A stretch of 64,000 bases of DNA from Picosynechococcus sp. PCC 7003 (GCF_001693255.1 NZ_CP016474.1:2126661-2190660), one strand, 5' to 3'; positions 27,269 to 35,832 are shown, numbered from the stretch's first letter. The notes: a model not told the origin generated them from the letters alone. Program-made: numbers and translations.

Positions 27269-28105
27269 ATGAAAATCAAGCATTATTTATCTGTAATTAA
27301 AAAACATCCAAAACCGATTAAATTCATAGTTGCCAAACTGCTATATCATACAAAAATTTGTCGTTTACTTGTAATTAATCAGGACGGATATAAGTTGAGG
27401 TTTCATCCATCTAACCTTGCTTGTCAACTTTGGATTAACCCAGAACAAAGAAAAAATGATTTAGCTTTCTTTAACGCTTACTTAAAATCAGGAGATTATG
27501 TAATAGATGTGGGTGCTAACATAGGAGATACAGTTTTAACTGCATCTAATCTGGTAGGAAAAAATGCTACGGTAATAGCAATTGAAGCACATCCTCGAAC
27601 TTTTTCTTTTTTGATAGACAATCTGAAATTAAATAATATTGGCAATGTTATAACATTCAATAGTGCCATTGGTGACATGGTTGGGGAATTAGAATTTTCG
27701 GATAATTGGCGAGATGATATGAATAGAGTTGGCAAGGGTTCTTTGAAAGTATCAGTAAATACACTAAATAACTTAATTACTAATGAAGATGAGGTTGCAT
27801 TACTAAAAATTGATGTAGAGGGATACGAGAAATTTGTAATTGATGGAGCTAATAAAATTCTTAAAAATGTCAAGTGTATTTATTTTGAGGTAGGAGAGCA
27901 ACATTTTTCCATGTATAATTATTCGATTAAAGATTTATTAGATTTACTGGAAAAACACGAATTCAGACTATTCAAGATTGTTGATTTCAAGCAATTATCT
28001 CCTATAAATTCTATGTATAAAACAGATAGAGTAGAAAACTTGATAGCTTTACGAGAACTAGAAGATTTTGTTATACGAACTGCATGGGAAATTATTGACT
28101 CATAG
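27269..28105 (+). CDS. FkbM family methyltransferase
   Basis: 278 residues with the FkbM pattern: SAM motif I VIDVGANIGDTVL near residue 79 and LLKIDVEGYE near 175. FkbM enzymes are O-methyltransferases often found in polysaccharide loci. It starts nine bases after the preceding glycosyltransferase stop. Substrate unknown, probably a sugar hydroxyl. Confidence 0.87.
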   Translation: MKIKHYLSVIKKHPKPIKFIVAKLLYHTKICRLLVINQDGYKLRFHPSNLACQLWINPEQRKNDLAFFNAYLKSGDYVIDVGANIGDTVLTASNLVGKNATVIAIEAHPRTFSFLIDNLKLNNIGNVITFNSAIGDMVGELEFSDNWRDDMNRVGKGSLKVSVNTLNNLITNEDEVALLKIDVEGYEKFVIDGANKILKNVKCIYFEVGEQHFSMYNYSIKDLLDLLEKHEFRLFKIVDFKQLSPINSMYKTDRVENLIALRELEDFVIRTAWEIIDS

Positions 28106-28171
28106 AAATTAATTAATATTAATAGTCAATATATCTTTTTGGAAATCATTATTTTTTATTAAAAATGGCTA

Positions 28172-29050
28172 ATGGATAGTATTAATATAACAGCTATAGT
28201 TACGGCATATAATCAACCTGATAAAACCATTGAGACTCTAAATAAATTTAAACAGTGTAACCCTTCTCCGAGTGAAATTATAGTTCATGTTGATGGAGGT
28301 AAGGTGGAATTACAGTCACTCCTTCAAAAAGAGTTTCCTGATATAAAAATTATTCTCAGTCAAGAAAATATAGGACCTGGTGGAGGACGTAATAAACTGA
28401 TAAAAATGGCTCAGTATGATTTAATTGCGAGTTTTGATGATGACTCTTATCCCCTTGACATAGATTATTTTGATCGTCTTTTAAAATTATTTACTGGTTT
28501 CCCTGATGCTTCCATTATTACCGCTAAGTTGTATCATCAAAATGAATTAATTGAAGATGCAACCGAGCAATCATATTGGGTAGCTGATTTTGCTGGATGT
28601 GCTTGTGCTTATCGCAAGAGTATTTTTTTTAATACTACGGGTTATATCCCCCTGCCTATAGCATACGGAATGGAAGAAGTGGATTTAGCGTTAAGATTGC
28701 ACGCTCAAGGATATAGAATTTTACAAACTGATTTTATTCGAGTCTTTCATAACACCGATCGCAAGCGCCATAGCAATCATCGTGTTACTTCCTCAAGTCT
28801 TGCCAATATAGCTCTGTTGGCTTTTCTACGTTATCCAATTTTGTGTTGGTTTATAGGTTTGCTTCAACTCATAAGTCGTATTATATGGCTTATTAAAAAT
28901 CAAAGGTATCAGGGTATCGCAACAGGTATCATAATGATTCCTCAACATTTATGGACTCATCGTCAATTTCGGCAAACTGTTTCTGCCTCCGTATTATTAT
29001 CATATCTTTCATTAAAGCGAAAACCTCTCCTGATTGAATCTATAATCTAA
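28172..29050 (+). CDS. Glycosyltransferase family 2
   Basis: 292 residues. GT-A features: AIVTAYNQPDKTIETLNKF, GGGRNKLIKMA, the metal-binding SFDDDSYPLD, and MEEVDLALRLHAQGY. A hydrophobic C-terminal segment (LLAFLRYPILCWFIGLLQLI) is a likely membrane helix. It is separated from the preceding gene by 66 AT-rich bases. Confidence 0.86.
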   Translation: MDSINITAIVTAYNQPDKTIETLNKFKQCNPSPSEIIVHVDGGKVELQSLLQKEFPDIKIILSQENIGPGGGRNKLIKMAQYDLIASFDDDSYPLDIDYFDRLLKLFTGFPDASIITAKLYHQNELIEDATEQSYWVADFAGCACAYRKSIFFNTTGYIPLPIAYGMEEVDLALRLHAQGYRILQTDFIRVFHNTDRKRHSNHRVTSSSLANIALLAFLRYPILCWFIGLLQLISRIIWLIKNQRYQGIATGIIMIPQHLWTHRQFRQTVSASVLLSYLSLKRKPLLIESII

Positions 29051-29054
29051 ATTA

Positions 29055-30293
29055 ATGACAGAAAATTTATCCTCTTGGATTTGTTGTCAAATAGGAGCTA
29101 GAGAACATTATGCGATACCTAGAACCTTAGCCAAGTCCAATCAATTAATATCTCTAATTACTGATAGCTGGGTTACGCCGACTTCTATATGGAATAAATT
29201 ACCCATTAAACGTTTACAAAACCTCACCGAAAGATTTCACCCTGATTTATCTGAAGTTAGAGTCTGGAGTTTTACCAATTCATTAATCGCTTTTGAAATC
29301 AGGCAAAAATTAGAAAAAAAAGAAGGTTGGGAAAAAATCATCGCTAGAAATCAATGGTTTCAAGAAAAAACAGTTAACTTATTGAAACAACAACATAAAG
29401 TCTTATCTCATCTTGATCATCAACCTTATCTTTTCGCTTATAGTTACGCCGCCTTAGATATTTTTCGTTATGCTAAATCTCAAGGATGGAAAACTATTTT
29501 AGGACAAATAGATCCGGGTATTACTCATGAGAAAATCGTTTTACAAGAATACAATAAATATTCTGAATATGAATCTTATACAAAGAAAGCACCATCTTGT
29601 TATTGGGAAAAATGGTATCAAGAATGTACCTTAGCAGATCAGATCATCGTTAATTCTAAATGGTCAAGTACAGCTTTACACGAAGCGGGAATTGATCAAA
29701 ATAAAGTTAAGATAATTCCTCTGGCTTATGAAAGATCACAAAAAAACATATCATCTCAAAGACAATATCCTATTAGCTTTTCTCATCATCGTCCTTTGAA
29801 AGTTCTTTTCTTAGGAAATGTTGTATTAAATAAAGGTATTTTTTATTTACTTCAAGCAGTTCAATTATTGAAAGATCAACCGATCAAATTTATTATCGTT
29901 GGTTCTTTAGGAATTAAGAAACCGAGCCGAGAAGAGTATCCTAATGTAAAATGGATTGGTTCAGTGCCTCGTAGTATCACCGCCCAGTATTATCAAGAGG
30001 CGGATGTTTTTATTTTTCCTACCTTATCCGATGGTTTTGGGTTAACACAACTGGAAGCCCAATCATGGCAATTACCGATTATTGCCTCTCAATATTGCGG
30101 AGAGGTGGTTAACCATGGCGTTAATGGTTTAGTTTTGTCTGAGGTTACAGGGGAAACTATTGCTCAAGCCTTAAAGTTTTGCCTTGATAATCCACAAGAA
30201 TTACAAAACTTTGCTAACAATGCACAAAATTATTTTGAAAACTTCAGTCTGGTGAATTTACAAAAAGAATTATCAAAAATAACTTTAGAATAA
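29055..30293 (+). CDS. Glycosyltransferase family 4
   Basis: 412-residue GT-B enzyme that follows the preceding gene by four bases. Linker and donor-site features are clear: VNSKWSSTALHEAGI, VLFLGNVVLNKGIFYLLQAV, and FPTLSDGFGLTQLEAQSWQLPII with the catalytic Glu. The N-terminal part is less typical (CCQIGAREHYAIPRTLAKS). Adds one sugar of unknown identity. Confidence 0.87.
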   Translation: MTENLSSWICCQIGAREHYAIPRTLAKSNQLISLITDSWVTPTSIWNKLPIKRLQNLTERFHPDLSEVRVWSFTNSLIAFEIRQKLEKKEGWEKIIARNQWFQEKTVNLLKQQHKVLSHLDHQPYLFAYSYAALDIFRYAKSQGWKTILGQIDPGITHEKIVLQEYNKYSEYESYTKKAPSCYWEKWYQECTLADQIIVNSKWSSTALHEAGIDQNKVKIIPLAYERSQKNISSQRQYPISFSHHRPLKVLFLGNVVLNKGIFYLLQAVQLLKDQPIKFIIVGSLGIKKPSREEYPNVKWIGSVPRSITAQYYQEADVFIFPTLSDGFGLTQLEAQSWQLPIIASQYCGEVVNHGVNGLVLSEVTGETIAQALKFCLDNPQELQNFANNAQNYFENFSLVNLQKELSKITLE

Positions 30294-30319
30294 AAACATC
30301 AAACTTAATTAGTTAGTTA

Positions 30320-31750
30320 ATGACGATCTTATCTTCTCCACATCCTAAAAATCCAAGTGATAGTCTTTTACGAGAAAAATACCCTATTTATCCTACTTTG
30401 GGAATAGTAAGTGTTTGGATTGGTGCAATCTCCGCTTTATCCTTAATGCCCATAGATCCCTTTCCAGCCGGGGCGTTATTTGATTCGGCGGTGGCTTTGA
30501 CTATTGGTATTGCCTTTCCACCGATTTTGGGTTTTTTTCGTAATCCTCAAACGATTTTAAGAATTGAAAATATTTTAGTTTTATCTCCCATTTATTGGTT
30601 ACTACTAGATTTATTACAGGGCAGTTATGACTTAGTTCCTGTGAGTCGAGAAGGCATTGAAGGCGCTTTTATTGCGATCGCACTTTTTGTGAGTGGTGTT
30701 TGGTTGGCTTCTAATTCTAAATCATGGCAATTACCCCAACCATTATTGAAATCTACTAATTATTCCTTAGATGAAAAAATTACTTTTAAACTAATTCTGA
30801 TTTTTTTCTCTTTGGGAATTTTCAAATATGCTTATGCCTGTGGATTTAATCCCATGACAATGTTATTTTATGTGGGACAAAGTCGCTGGAATGCCCCTTG
30901 GAGTAGAGGAATGTTGGGAGGATGGGACGCTTTTTTAGATCATTTAAGTTATTTCGGTTATTTATTGCCAACGCTAAATTTAATACTCTTTTTGCAATAT
31001 AAAAAACTAAATTTTCAAGTAATTTTTTCTATTATCTTATCCGTGATTATGGTGGCTTTTCTTAGTCACGGAGGAGGAAGAAGAATTATCGGAGTAGTAA
31101 TCGGTTCAGCTTTAATTTACGGATTTATTCAATTAAAAAAGGTAAAAATATGGCACTTTTTTCTTGCCCTATCAATGACAGGATTGCTATTATTTTTTAT
31201 GCAACTTATGGTGGAATATAGAGGTGTTGGGTTTCAACAAATATATAACACGGGAAAAATTGAATTAAGAAGAGATAAGCTGCATGTCGACGATAATTTT
31301 CTCCGTCTTTCACAAATTATTGATCTTGTTCCTGCGAAATATTCTTTTGTCTATCATAAACAGATAGTATATGTGATAGTTCGCCCTATTCCTCGAGTTT
31401 TTTGGCCTAGTAAACCTATCGATGCTGGCTTTGATTTAACGAGTGCTGTCGGTAAAAGTGGAGTGTCTTTATCTTCTTCTGTAATAGGAGAATTATACCT
31501 AACTTGGGGATATATATTTGTTTTCATTGGAGGTTGCTTGTATGGCATATTAGCAAAAATGACCAGTCCTTTGCTTTTAAAAGAACAGAATTCTGCAAGA
31601 TTAGTTTATTCTCTATCTTCTATGACTTTATTTGCTGGAATACGCTCCATGCTAGATTTGGTTTTAATGAGTTATGCCTTGATAGCCTGGGTTTTAATTG
31701 CCAATGTTGTTGTATTAAGACAGCAGAAAAACATGGAAATCACTGACTAA
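30320..31750 (+). CDS. Wzy-like O-antigen/capsule polymerase
   Basis: 476-residue integral membrane protein with about ten hydrophobic segments and a large loop bearing Arg-rich motifs (GGGRRIIG and PIPRVFWPSKPID), a pattern seen in O-antigen polymerases. Such enzymes join repeat units in the periplasm. That fits a Wzx/Wzy pathway rather than the Wzm/Wzt exporter next door, and no Wzx flippase is visible in the window. Assignment rests on topology and the RxFWPxKP-like motif. Confidence 0.75.
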   Translation: MTILSSPHPKNPSDSLLREKYPIYPTLGIVSVWIGAISALSLMPIDPFPAGALFDSAVALTIGIAFPPILGFFRNPQTILRIENILVLSPIYWLLLDLLQGSYDLVPVSREGIEGAFIAIALFVSGVWLASNSKSWQLPQPLLKSTNYSLDEKITFKLILIFFSLGIFKYAYACGFNPMTMLFYVGQSRWNAPWSRGMLGGWDAFLDHLSYFGYLLPTLNLILFLQYKKLNFQVIFSIILSVIMVAFLSHGGGRRIIGVVIGSALIYGFIQLKKVKIWHFFLALSMTGLLLFFMQLMVEYRGVGFQQIYNTGKIELRRDKLHVDDNFLRLSQIIDLVPAKYSFVYHKQIVYVIVRPIPRVFWPSKPIDAGFDLTSAVGKSGVSLSSSVIGELYLTWGYIFVFIGGCLYGILAKMTSPLLLKEQNSARLVYSLSSMTLFAGIRSMLDLVLMSYALIAWVLIANVVVLRQQKNMEITD

Positions 31751-31769
31751 AATAACTAAAACTAGATTC

Positions 31770-32873
31770 ATGAACTCAATCAAAGTGTTGATTTTTACAG
31801 ATATACCTTCACCTTATCAAGTAGAATTATTTAACTTTATTGTCGAGCAAATAGATTTGGATTTGACGATCGCCTATATTCAAGGTCAAAGTCCTAATAG
31901 AAAATGGAAAAATGAATCTTTAAATCATAATCATATCATTTTAGATAATAATTTCGATAAATATCAACAATTAAGAAATTCAGCCAGTGATTTTGATCTA
32001 ATTATTTTTGGATACTATCAACATCCAGAGGTCTTAAAAATCATGAGAGATCGACATAAAAGTAAAAAGCCTTGGTGTTTTTGGGGCGAACCACCGGGGT
32101 ATAATTATCGTCGCTTTAGTTGGTTGGGAAAAATCTATCGTTACTGGAAATTAAATATATTGCACAGGTCAAATGCACCAATTTGGGGAATTGGTAATTG
32201 GGCTGTGGAAAGGTATAAAAAAGAGTTTGGGAATCAAAGATTATATTTTAATTTTCCTTATTTTTCTAATCTCGATCGATTTGTGGCATTAAATGAAGGC
32301 AAATTTAAGCAAAGAGACACTCTCAAGTTTCTTTTTTCTGGTTCATTAATTCATCGTAAAGGAGTCGATTTGTTAGCTTCAGCTTTTGCCCGATTAGCCA
32401 AAGAATTTGACCATATAGAGCTGATTTTATTGGGGGAAGGAGATTTAAGACAAAAATTGGAACAACAATTATCCCCATATAGTAATCAAGTTAAATTTTT
32501 AGGGTTTCAACCATGGGAAAAGTTACCAGAATTTTATCAACAAGCAGACATTTTTTGTTTTCCCTCTCGGTATGATGGTTGGGGATTAGTTGTACCAGAG
32601 GCTTTAGCTAGTGGGCTTCCTGTCATTGGTACAGATAAAACAGGTTCGGCTTTACAGTTTATTCAGAATGGATATAATGGTTGGTTAATAGAAGCAGGAA
32701 ATGAAGATTGTTTATATCAAGCTATGAGGAGTGCGATCGAGCTTTCAACAGAGAAATTAGACAATTATAGTGACTCAGCTAAACAAAGTATCAGTGAGCA
32801 TTCTCTTAATGATGGTCTAGATAAATTCCAAGAATATGTTGTGAAAACCATTAAATATTTTACTAATTTTTAA
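31770..32873 (+). CDS. Glycosyltransferase family 4
   Basis: 367 residues, GT-B. N-terminal FTDIPSPYQVELFNFI, then KFLFSGSLIHRKGVDLLASAF and the donor block FPSRYDGWGLVVPEALASGLPVIGTD. It is close in pattern to bacterial capsule rhamnosyl/galactosyl transferases, but specificity cannot be read. Twenty bases separate it from the polymerase gene. Confidence 0.87.
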   Translation: MNSIKVLIFTDIPSPYQVELFNFIVEQIDLDLTIAYIQGQSPNRKWKNESLNHNHIILDNNFDKYQQLRNSASDFDLIIFGYYQHPEVLKIMRDRHKSKKPWCFWGEPPGYNYRRFSWLGKIYRYWKLNILHRSNAPIWGIGNWAVERYKKEFGNQRLYFNFPYFSNLDRFVALNEGKFKQRDTLKFLFSGSLIHRKGVDLLASAFARLAKEFDHIELILLGEGDLRQKLEQQLSPYSNQVKFLGFQPWEKLPEFYQQADIFCFPSRYDGWGLVVPEALASGLPVIGTDKTGSALQFIQNGYNGWLIEAGNEDCLYQAMRSAIELSTEKLDNYSDSAKQSISEHSLNDGLDKFQEYVVKTIKYFTNF

Positions 32874-32890
32874 TTAAATGGAGAAGAAAA

Positions 32891-34216
32891 ATGATTTTGA
32901 ATTACATTCGCTATTTAAGAAATATTGATTTAATACCTATGGTAAAAAAAAATCAAGAATTATATAATGTTGATTTAACCTCCAATGATATTCTTAATTG
33001 GCAATTAGATCAGTTTAATTATAATTGGCAAAATATTCAGCAAAACGTTTCCTATTTTTTTAATCTTATCGAAAATCAAAAATTACCTAGATCTTTTTCT
33101 TCATGGCAAGAATTTCAAGAATTAATGCCCATAATGACAAGAAAAGTAATACAAAATCATTATGATCAATTAATAGATCAGTCAAAAAAAACAGACTTAT
33201 TTTTAACAACCGGAGGATCAACTTCTGAGCCAATTAGTTTGCCATCATGGAATTCAGAAGTCAAGTATGATGAAGCGAATCGTTGGTATGCAAGAAGTTG
33301 GTATAATGTCACCCCAGCCGATAAATTGTTTTTAATCTGGGGCCATAGTCATTTATTGGGGAATGGCGTTCAAGGCTGGGTTAATTCCAGAAAAAGAATG
33401 ATAAAAGATAGATTGTTGGGATATTACCGTATATCTGCATATAATTTAACTACGGAAGCTTTAGAAGAAGCTGGTCAGAAACTAATTGATTTTAAGGCAA
33501 ACTATATCCTTGCATATTCTGGAGTACTTGATCGATTTGCTCGTGTGAATGCACACCGAAAATCAGAATTTCATCAATTAAAATTAAAGGTTGCAATTGG
33601 TACATCTGAATGTTTTCCTAGAACTGATAGTATACAAGTTATTTCTGATACTTTTGGATGTCCTGTAGCAATGGAATATGGGGCTGTTGAAACAGGAAAT
33701 ATTGCTCATCAAACTCCCCAAAATATATTTCACGTTTTTTGGAGAGATTACTTAATAGAGGTAAAGAAAAACAAGTATCAGCCTGATCAACATGAAATCC
33801 TTTTAACTACACTATATCCAAAATGCTTTCCTTTGATTAGATATGAAATTGGAGATATGCTCATTACGAATGAACTTCGTTCTCCATTTGTTCATACGTT
33901 TGACAAGATAATTGGGCGCACCAATGATTTCATCATCTTGGATGATGGTAGTTCCATCTCGATTGCTACTTCAGCTTTTATGCAAGCAATCAAAGGAATA
34001 AAACGAATTACAGACTATCAAATTATTCAATCAAAAGACTGTACAATAAAGTTGAATTATGTTTCAAGTTCTCCGTTAATCCCAGAAGAAATAAAAGAAA
34101 TCAGAAGACGTTTACAGGAAATTAATCCTCGACTAGAAAAAACCTTAATAGAGAATGTTGAAGCTCTTGAAATGACAGTTGCAGGAAAAAATAAGCGACT
34201 CATTAGAGAAAAATAA
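32891..34216 (+). CDS. PaaK/CapK-like adenylate-forming enzyme
   Basis: 441 residues resembling the phenylacetate-CoA ligase/coenzyme F390 synthetase family, whose CapK members occur in capsule loci. ATP-binding loop TTGGSTSEPISLP (about residues 110-122), then MEYGAVETGNIAH and the conserved YEIGDM and GRTNDF blocks. It likely activates an acid (amino acid or acyl group) for attachment to a sugar. AGGAGAAG-like GGAGAAG precedes the ATG. It is the last intact gene of the AT-rich island. Confidence 0.82.
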   Translation: MILNYIRYLRNIDLIPMVKKNQELYNVDLTSNDILNWQLDQFNYNWQNIQQNVSYFFNLIENQKLPRSFSSWQEFQELMPIMTRKVIQNHYDQLIDQSKKTDLFLTTGGSTSEPISLPSWNSEVKYDEANRWYARSWYNVTPADKLFLIWGHSHLLGNGVQGWVNSRKRMIKDRLLGYYRISAYNLTTEALEEAGQKLIDFKANYILAYSGVLDRFARVNAHRKSEFHQLKLKVAIGTSECFPRTDSIQVISDTFGCPVAMEYGAVETGNIAHQTPQNIFHVFWRDYLIEVKKNKYQPDQHEILLTTLYPKCFPLIRYEIGDMLITNELRSPFVHTFDKIIGRTNDFIILDDGSSISIATSAFMQAIKGIKRITDYQIIQSKDCTIKLNYVSSSPLIPEEIKEIRRRLQEINPRLEKTLIENVEALEMTVAGKNKRLIREK

Positions 34217-34302
34217 GATTTCAAAAATACCTTTGATAATTTTGAATTTTCACAAAGCCCTAACATCTACTAGAAAATATGGCTTCATGACTTAAGTCCT
34301 GA

Positions 34303-34740
34303 TCATCCCATTATTTTGACTATCCTGCGTCAAAAATAACGATTAAGGATTTAAACTCGGAAAATTACGTTACTCTAGCTGGCTTTATCCCCGATGAAGA
34401 ACTGGCTGATCACTATAATCTCTGTGATGTTTTCGCCGTGCCCAGTAAAGGGGAAGGCTTTGGCATCGTTTACCTAGAAGCCCTGGCCTGCGGAAAACCG
34501 ACTATTGGTGGCAATCAAGACGGGGCGATCGACGCCCTATGCAATGGCGAACTGGGAGTTTTAGTGGACCCTGACGATCTCACAGAAATTAGCACTGTAA
34601 TTACAGAAATTCTGCAAAAAACCTATCCTTTGCCAATTCTCTATCAACCAGAGACTCTCCGGCAAACAGTCATTGAAATCTACGGCTTTGAGCAATTCAA
34701 GCAAAATTTAGCGCAACTTTTGTCCACTCAATTTTCATAA
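34303..34740 (+). pseudogene. Truncated glycosyltransferase family 4, C-terminal fragment
   Basis: Only the donor-binding half remains: VTLAGFIPDEELADHYNLCD, then VPSKGEGFGIVYLEALACGKPTIGG to the normal end. The frame is closed upstream by stops near 34288 and 34300, and the N-terminal half is absent. A GTG at 34438 could start a 100-residue stub, but it lacks a plausible function. Composition switches from AT-rich to core-like near 34,330, so the gene was cut when the island replaced its 5' part. Confidence 0.8.
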
Positions 34741-34807
34741 TTAACATGAAGATTTTGCTGAGTCATTTCAAACAAATGGCTAGATTGGCGCAGGTTACAA
34801 TAAAACT

Positions 34808-35272
34808 ATGGTAAGCTTCCTGGCGCTGCTGCCCCGTACCCTCACCACCTTTCTCTATGCCGTTGCTGCCCTCCTGAGGTTCTATGCCGACACCGACACC
34901 ACCCCAATCCAATTCCTCCCCCTCACCATCTGACCGTGGAGCTTCCTGGCGTTCGCGTTGGGGACAGCGGCTCTCCTGGCTAATCTCGGCCTTGAGTGGC
35001 ACACTGGAAATCGAAGCCGCGCACAAGCAGAAGATGAAAGACTACGAGCAGAGGAAGAAAGAAGACGAACAAGCGATCGCGAAACTCGACGCGATGATCT
35101 TGCAAACCAAGAAAGAAACCGAGCAGCTGAAGAAAGAGAACGAGCGGCTGGCCGTGCTCGAATCCAAAATCGATTCTTCCTTCTCCAAACACGGCATCAA
35201 CTTACCCCTAGCCCAGACACCCGAGCAGCCTTAGCCGATTTCCTCAGCTTCCTCCAGGAATATGGGGAATAG
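34808..35272 (+). pseudogene. Nested-ORF module B1, outer frame interrupted by TGA
   Basis: Reads MVSFLALLPRTLTTFLYAVA and on to PIQFLPLTI, then TGA at 34931-34933 where B2-B4 have Leu-Gln codons; the frame continues to EYGE at 35272. The change turns the inner frame's Phe-Ser into Asp-Arg without stopping it. A TTACAAT element lies ten bases before the ATG, as in B3. Confidence 0.7.
34884..35234 (+). CDS. Nested-ORF module B1, inner frame
   Basis: 116 residues, intact although the outer frame is broken. Pro/Ser-rich N-terminus (PTPTPPQSNSSPSPS), RLSWLISALSGTLEIE, a Lys/Gln/Glu coiled coil and KKENERLAVLESKIDSSF. The start is preceded by CTGAGGTTCT, matching the A modules. Survival of this frame alone is the best single argument that it is a gene. 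Confidence 0.6.
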   Translation: MPTPTPPQSNSSPSPSDRGASWRSRWGQRLSWLISALSGTLEIEAAHKQKMKDYEQRKKEDEQAIAKLDAMILQTKKETEQLKKENERLAVLESKIDSSFSKHGINLPLAQTPEQP

Positions 35273-35276
35273 GTAG

Positions 35277-35304
35277 GCGATCGCCCCTTGAGTAAAATGA
35301 AAAC
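35277..35304 (+). promoter_or_regulatory. Conserved leader of nested-ORF module B2
   Basis: A HIP1 octamer, CCCCTTGAGT and AAAATGAAAAC directly before the ATG. It is the shortened form of the A leader and recurs almost unchanged at 38972-38999 before B4. If GTAAAAT is the -10 element, transcripts would be leaderless or nearly so. Confidence 0.45.
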
Positions 35305-35832
35305 ATGACGAGTTTTCTGGCCCTACTGCCCCGTACCCTCACCACCTTTCTCTATGCCGTTGCTGCTCTCCTGAGGTTCTATGCCGACACCGACACCACC
35401 CCAATCCAATTCCTCCCCCTCACCATCCTTCAGTGGAGCTTCCTGGCGTTCACGTTGGGGACAGCGGCTCTCCTGGCTAATCTCGGCCTTGAGTGGCACA
35501 CTGGAAATCGAAGCCGAGCTCAGGCAGATGAAGCAAGAAGACGAACAGAAGAGGAAAGACTACGAGCAGAGAAAGATAGAAGACGAGCAGAGGAAGAGAG
35601 AATACGAGCAGAGGAAGAGAGAATACGAGCAGAGAAAGATAGAAGACGAGCAAGCGATCGCGAAACTCGACGCGATGATCTTGCAAACCAAGAAAGAGAA
35701 CGAGCGGCTGGCCGTGCTCGAATCCAAAATCGATTCTTCCTTCTCCAAACACGGCATCAACTTGCCCCTAGCCCAGACACCAGAGCAGCCCTAGTAGATT
35801 TCCTCAGCTTCCTCCAGGAATATGGGGAATAA
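35305..35832 (+). CDS. Nested-ORF module B2, outer frame
   Basis: 175 residues, the longest copy. Two membrane segments (FLYAVAALLRFYA, about 13-25, and WSFLAFTLGTAALLANLGLEW, about 41-61), a 70-residue Arg/Glu coiled coil of repeated seven-residue units such as AEEERIR, then GRARIQNRFFLLQTRHQL and the tail FLQEYGE. It aligns with the A outer frame along its full length (LLP-T---L---A-LRFY, LLANLGLEW, EYGE), so A and B are distant paralogues. Confidence 0.6.
   Translation: MTSFLALLPRTLTTFLYAVAALLRFYADTDTTPIQFLPLTILQWSFLAFTLGTAALLANLGLEWHTGNRSRAQADEARRRTEEERLRAEKDRRRAEEERIRAEEERIRAEKDRRRASDRETRRDDLANQERERAAGRARIQNRFFLLQTRHQLAPSPDTRAALVDFLSFLQEYGE
35381..35794 (+). CDS. Nested-ORF module B2, inner frame
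   Basis: 137 residues. Same layout as B1, with the coiled coil enlarged by seven-residue units (YEQRKRE, YEQRKIE). Compared with A4, the WLISALSGT segment differs at ATT/ATC, GCG/GCC, GGA/GGC and ACC/ACA, all silent here, while the outer frame changes Phe to Leu, Val to Leu, Asn to His and Arg to Thr at the same places. Confidence 0.6.
   Translation: MPTPTPPQSNSSPSPSFSGASWRSRWGQRLSWLISALSGTLEIEAELRQMKQEDEQKRKDYEQRKIEDEQRKREYEQRKREYEQRKIEDEQAIAKLDAMILQTKKENERLAVLESKIDSSFSKHGINLPLAQTPEQP
35541..35645 (+). repeat. Five tandem 21-bp units encoding heptads in two frames
   Basis: Units begin ACGAGCAGAG (first one ACGAACAGAA) at 35541, 35562, 35583, 35604 and 35625; units three and four are identical. 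Twenty-one bases equal one coiled-coil heptad, so adding or losing a unit keeps both frames open and in phase. It lies in the shared coiled-coil part of B2 and is expanded relative to B1, B3 and B4. Confidence 0.85.

Larger units (their letters stand above)
15835..34330. other. AT-rich polysaccharide biosynthesis island
   Basis: From inside wzt to inside a truncated glycosyltransferase the sequence is markedly AT-rich, with codon use ending in A/T. I count only four complete HIP1 octamers in 18.5 kb, against a dozen or more in some 5-kb stretches outside. All genes point the same way, many overlap or nearly touch, and all fit one glycan pathway. The few HIP1 sites hint at a cyanobacterial donor. 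No integrase, transposase or terminal repeats were seen, so homologous recombination at flanking conserved genes is the likely mode of exchange. Confidence 0.85.

Noticed and set aside
35541-35645. CRISPR array
   Set aside because: The 21-bp units are directly adjacent with no spacers, lie within coding sequence and keep the reading frame.
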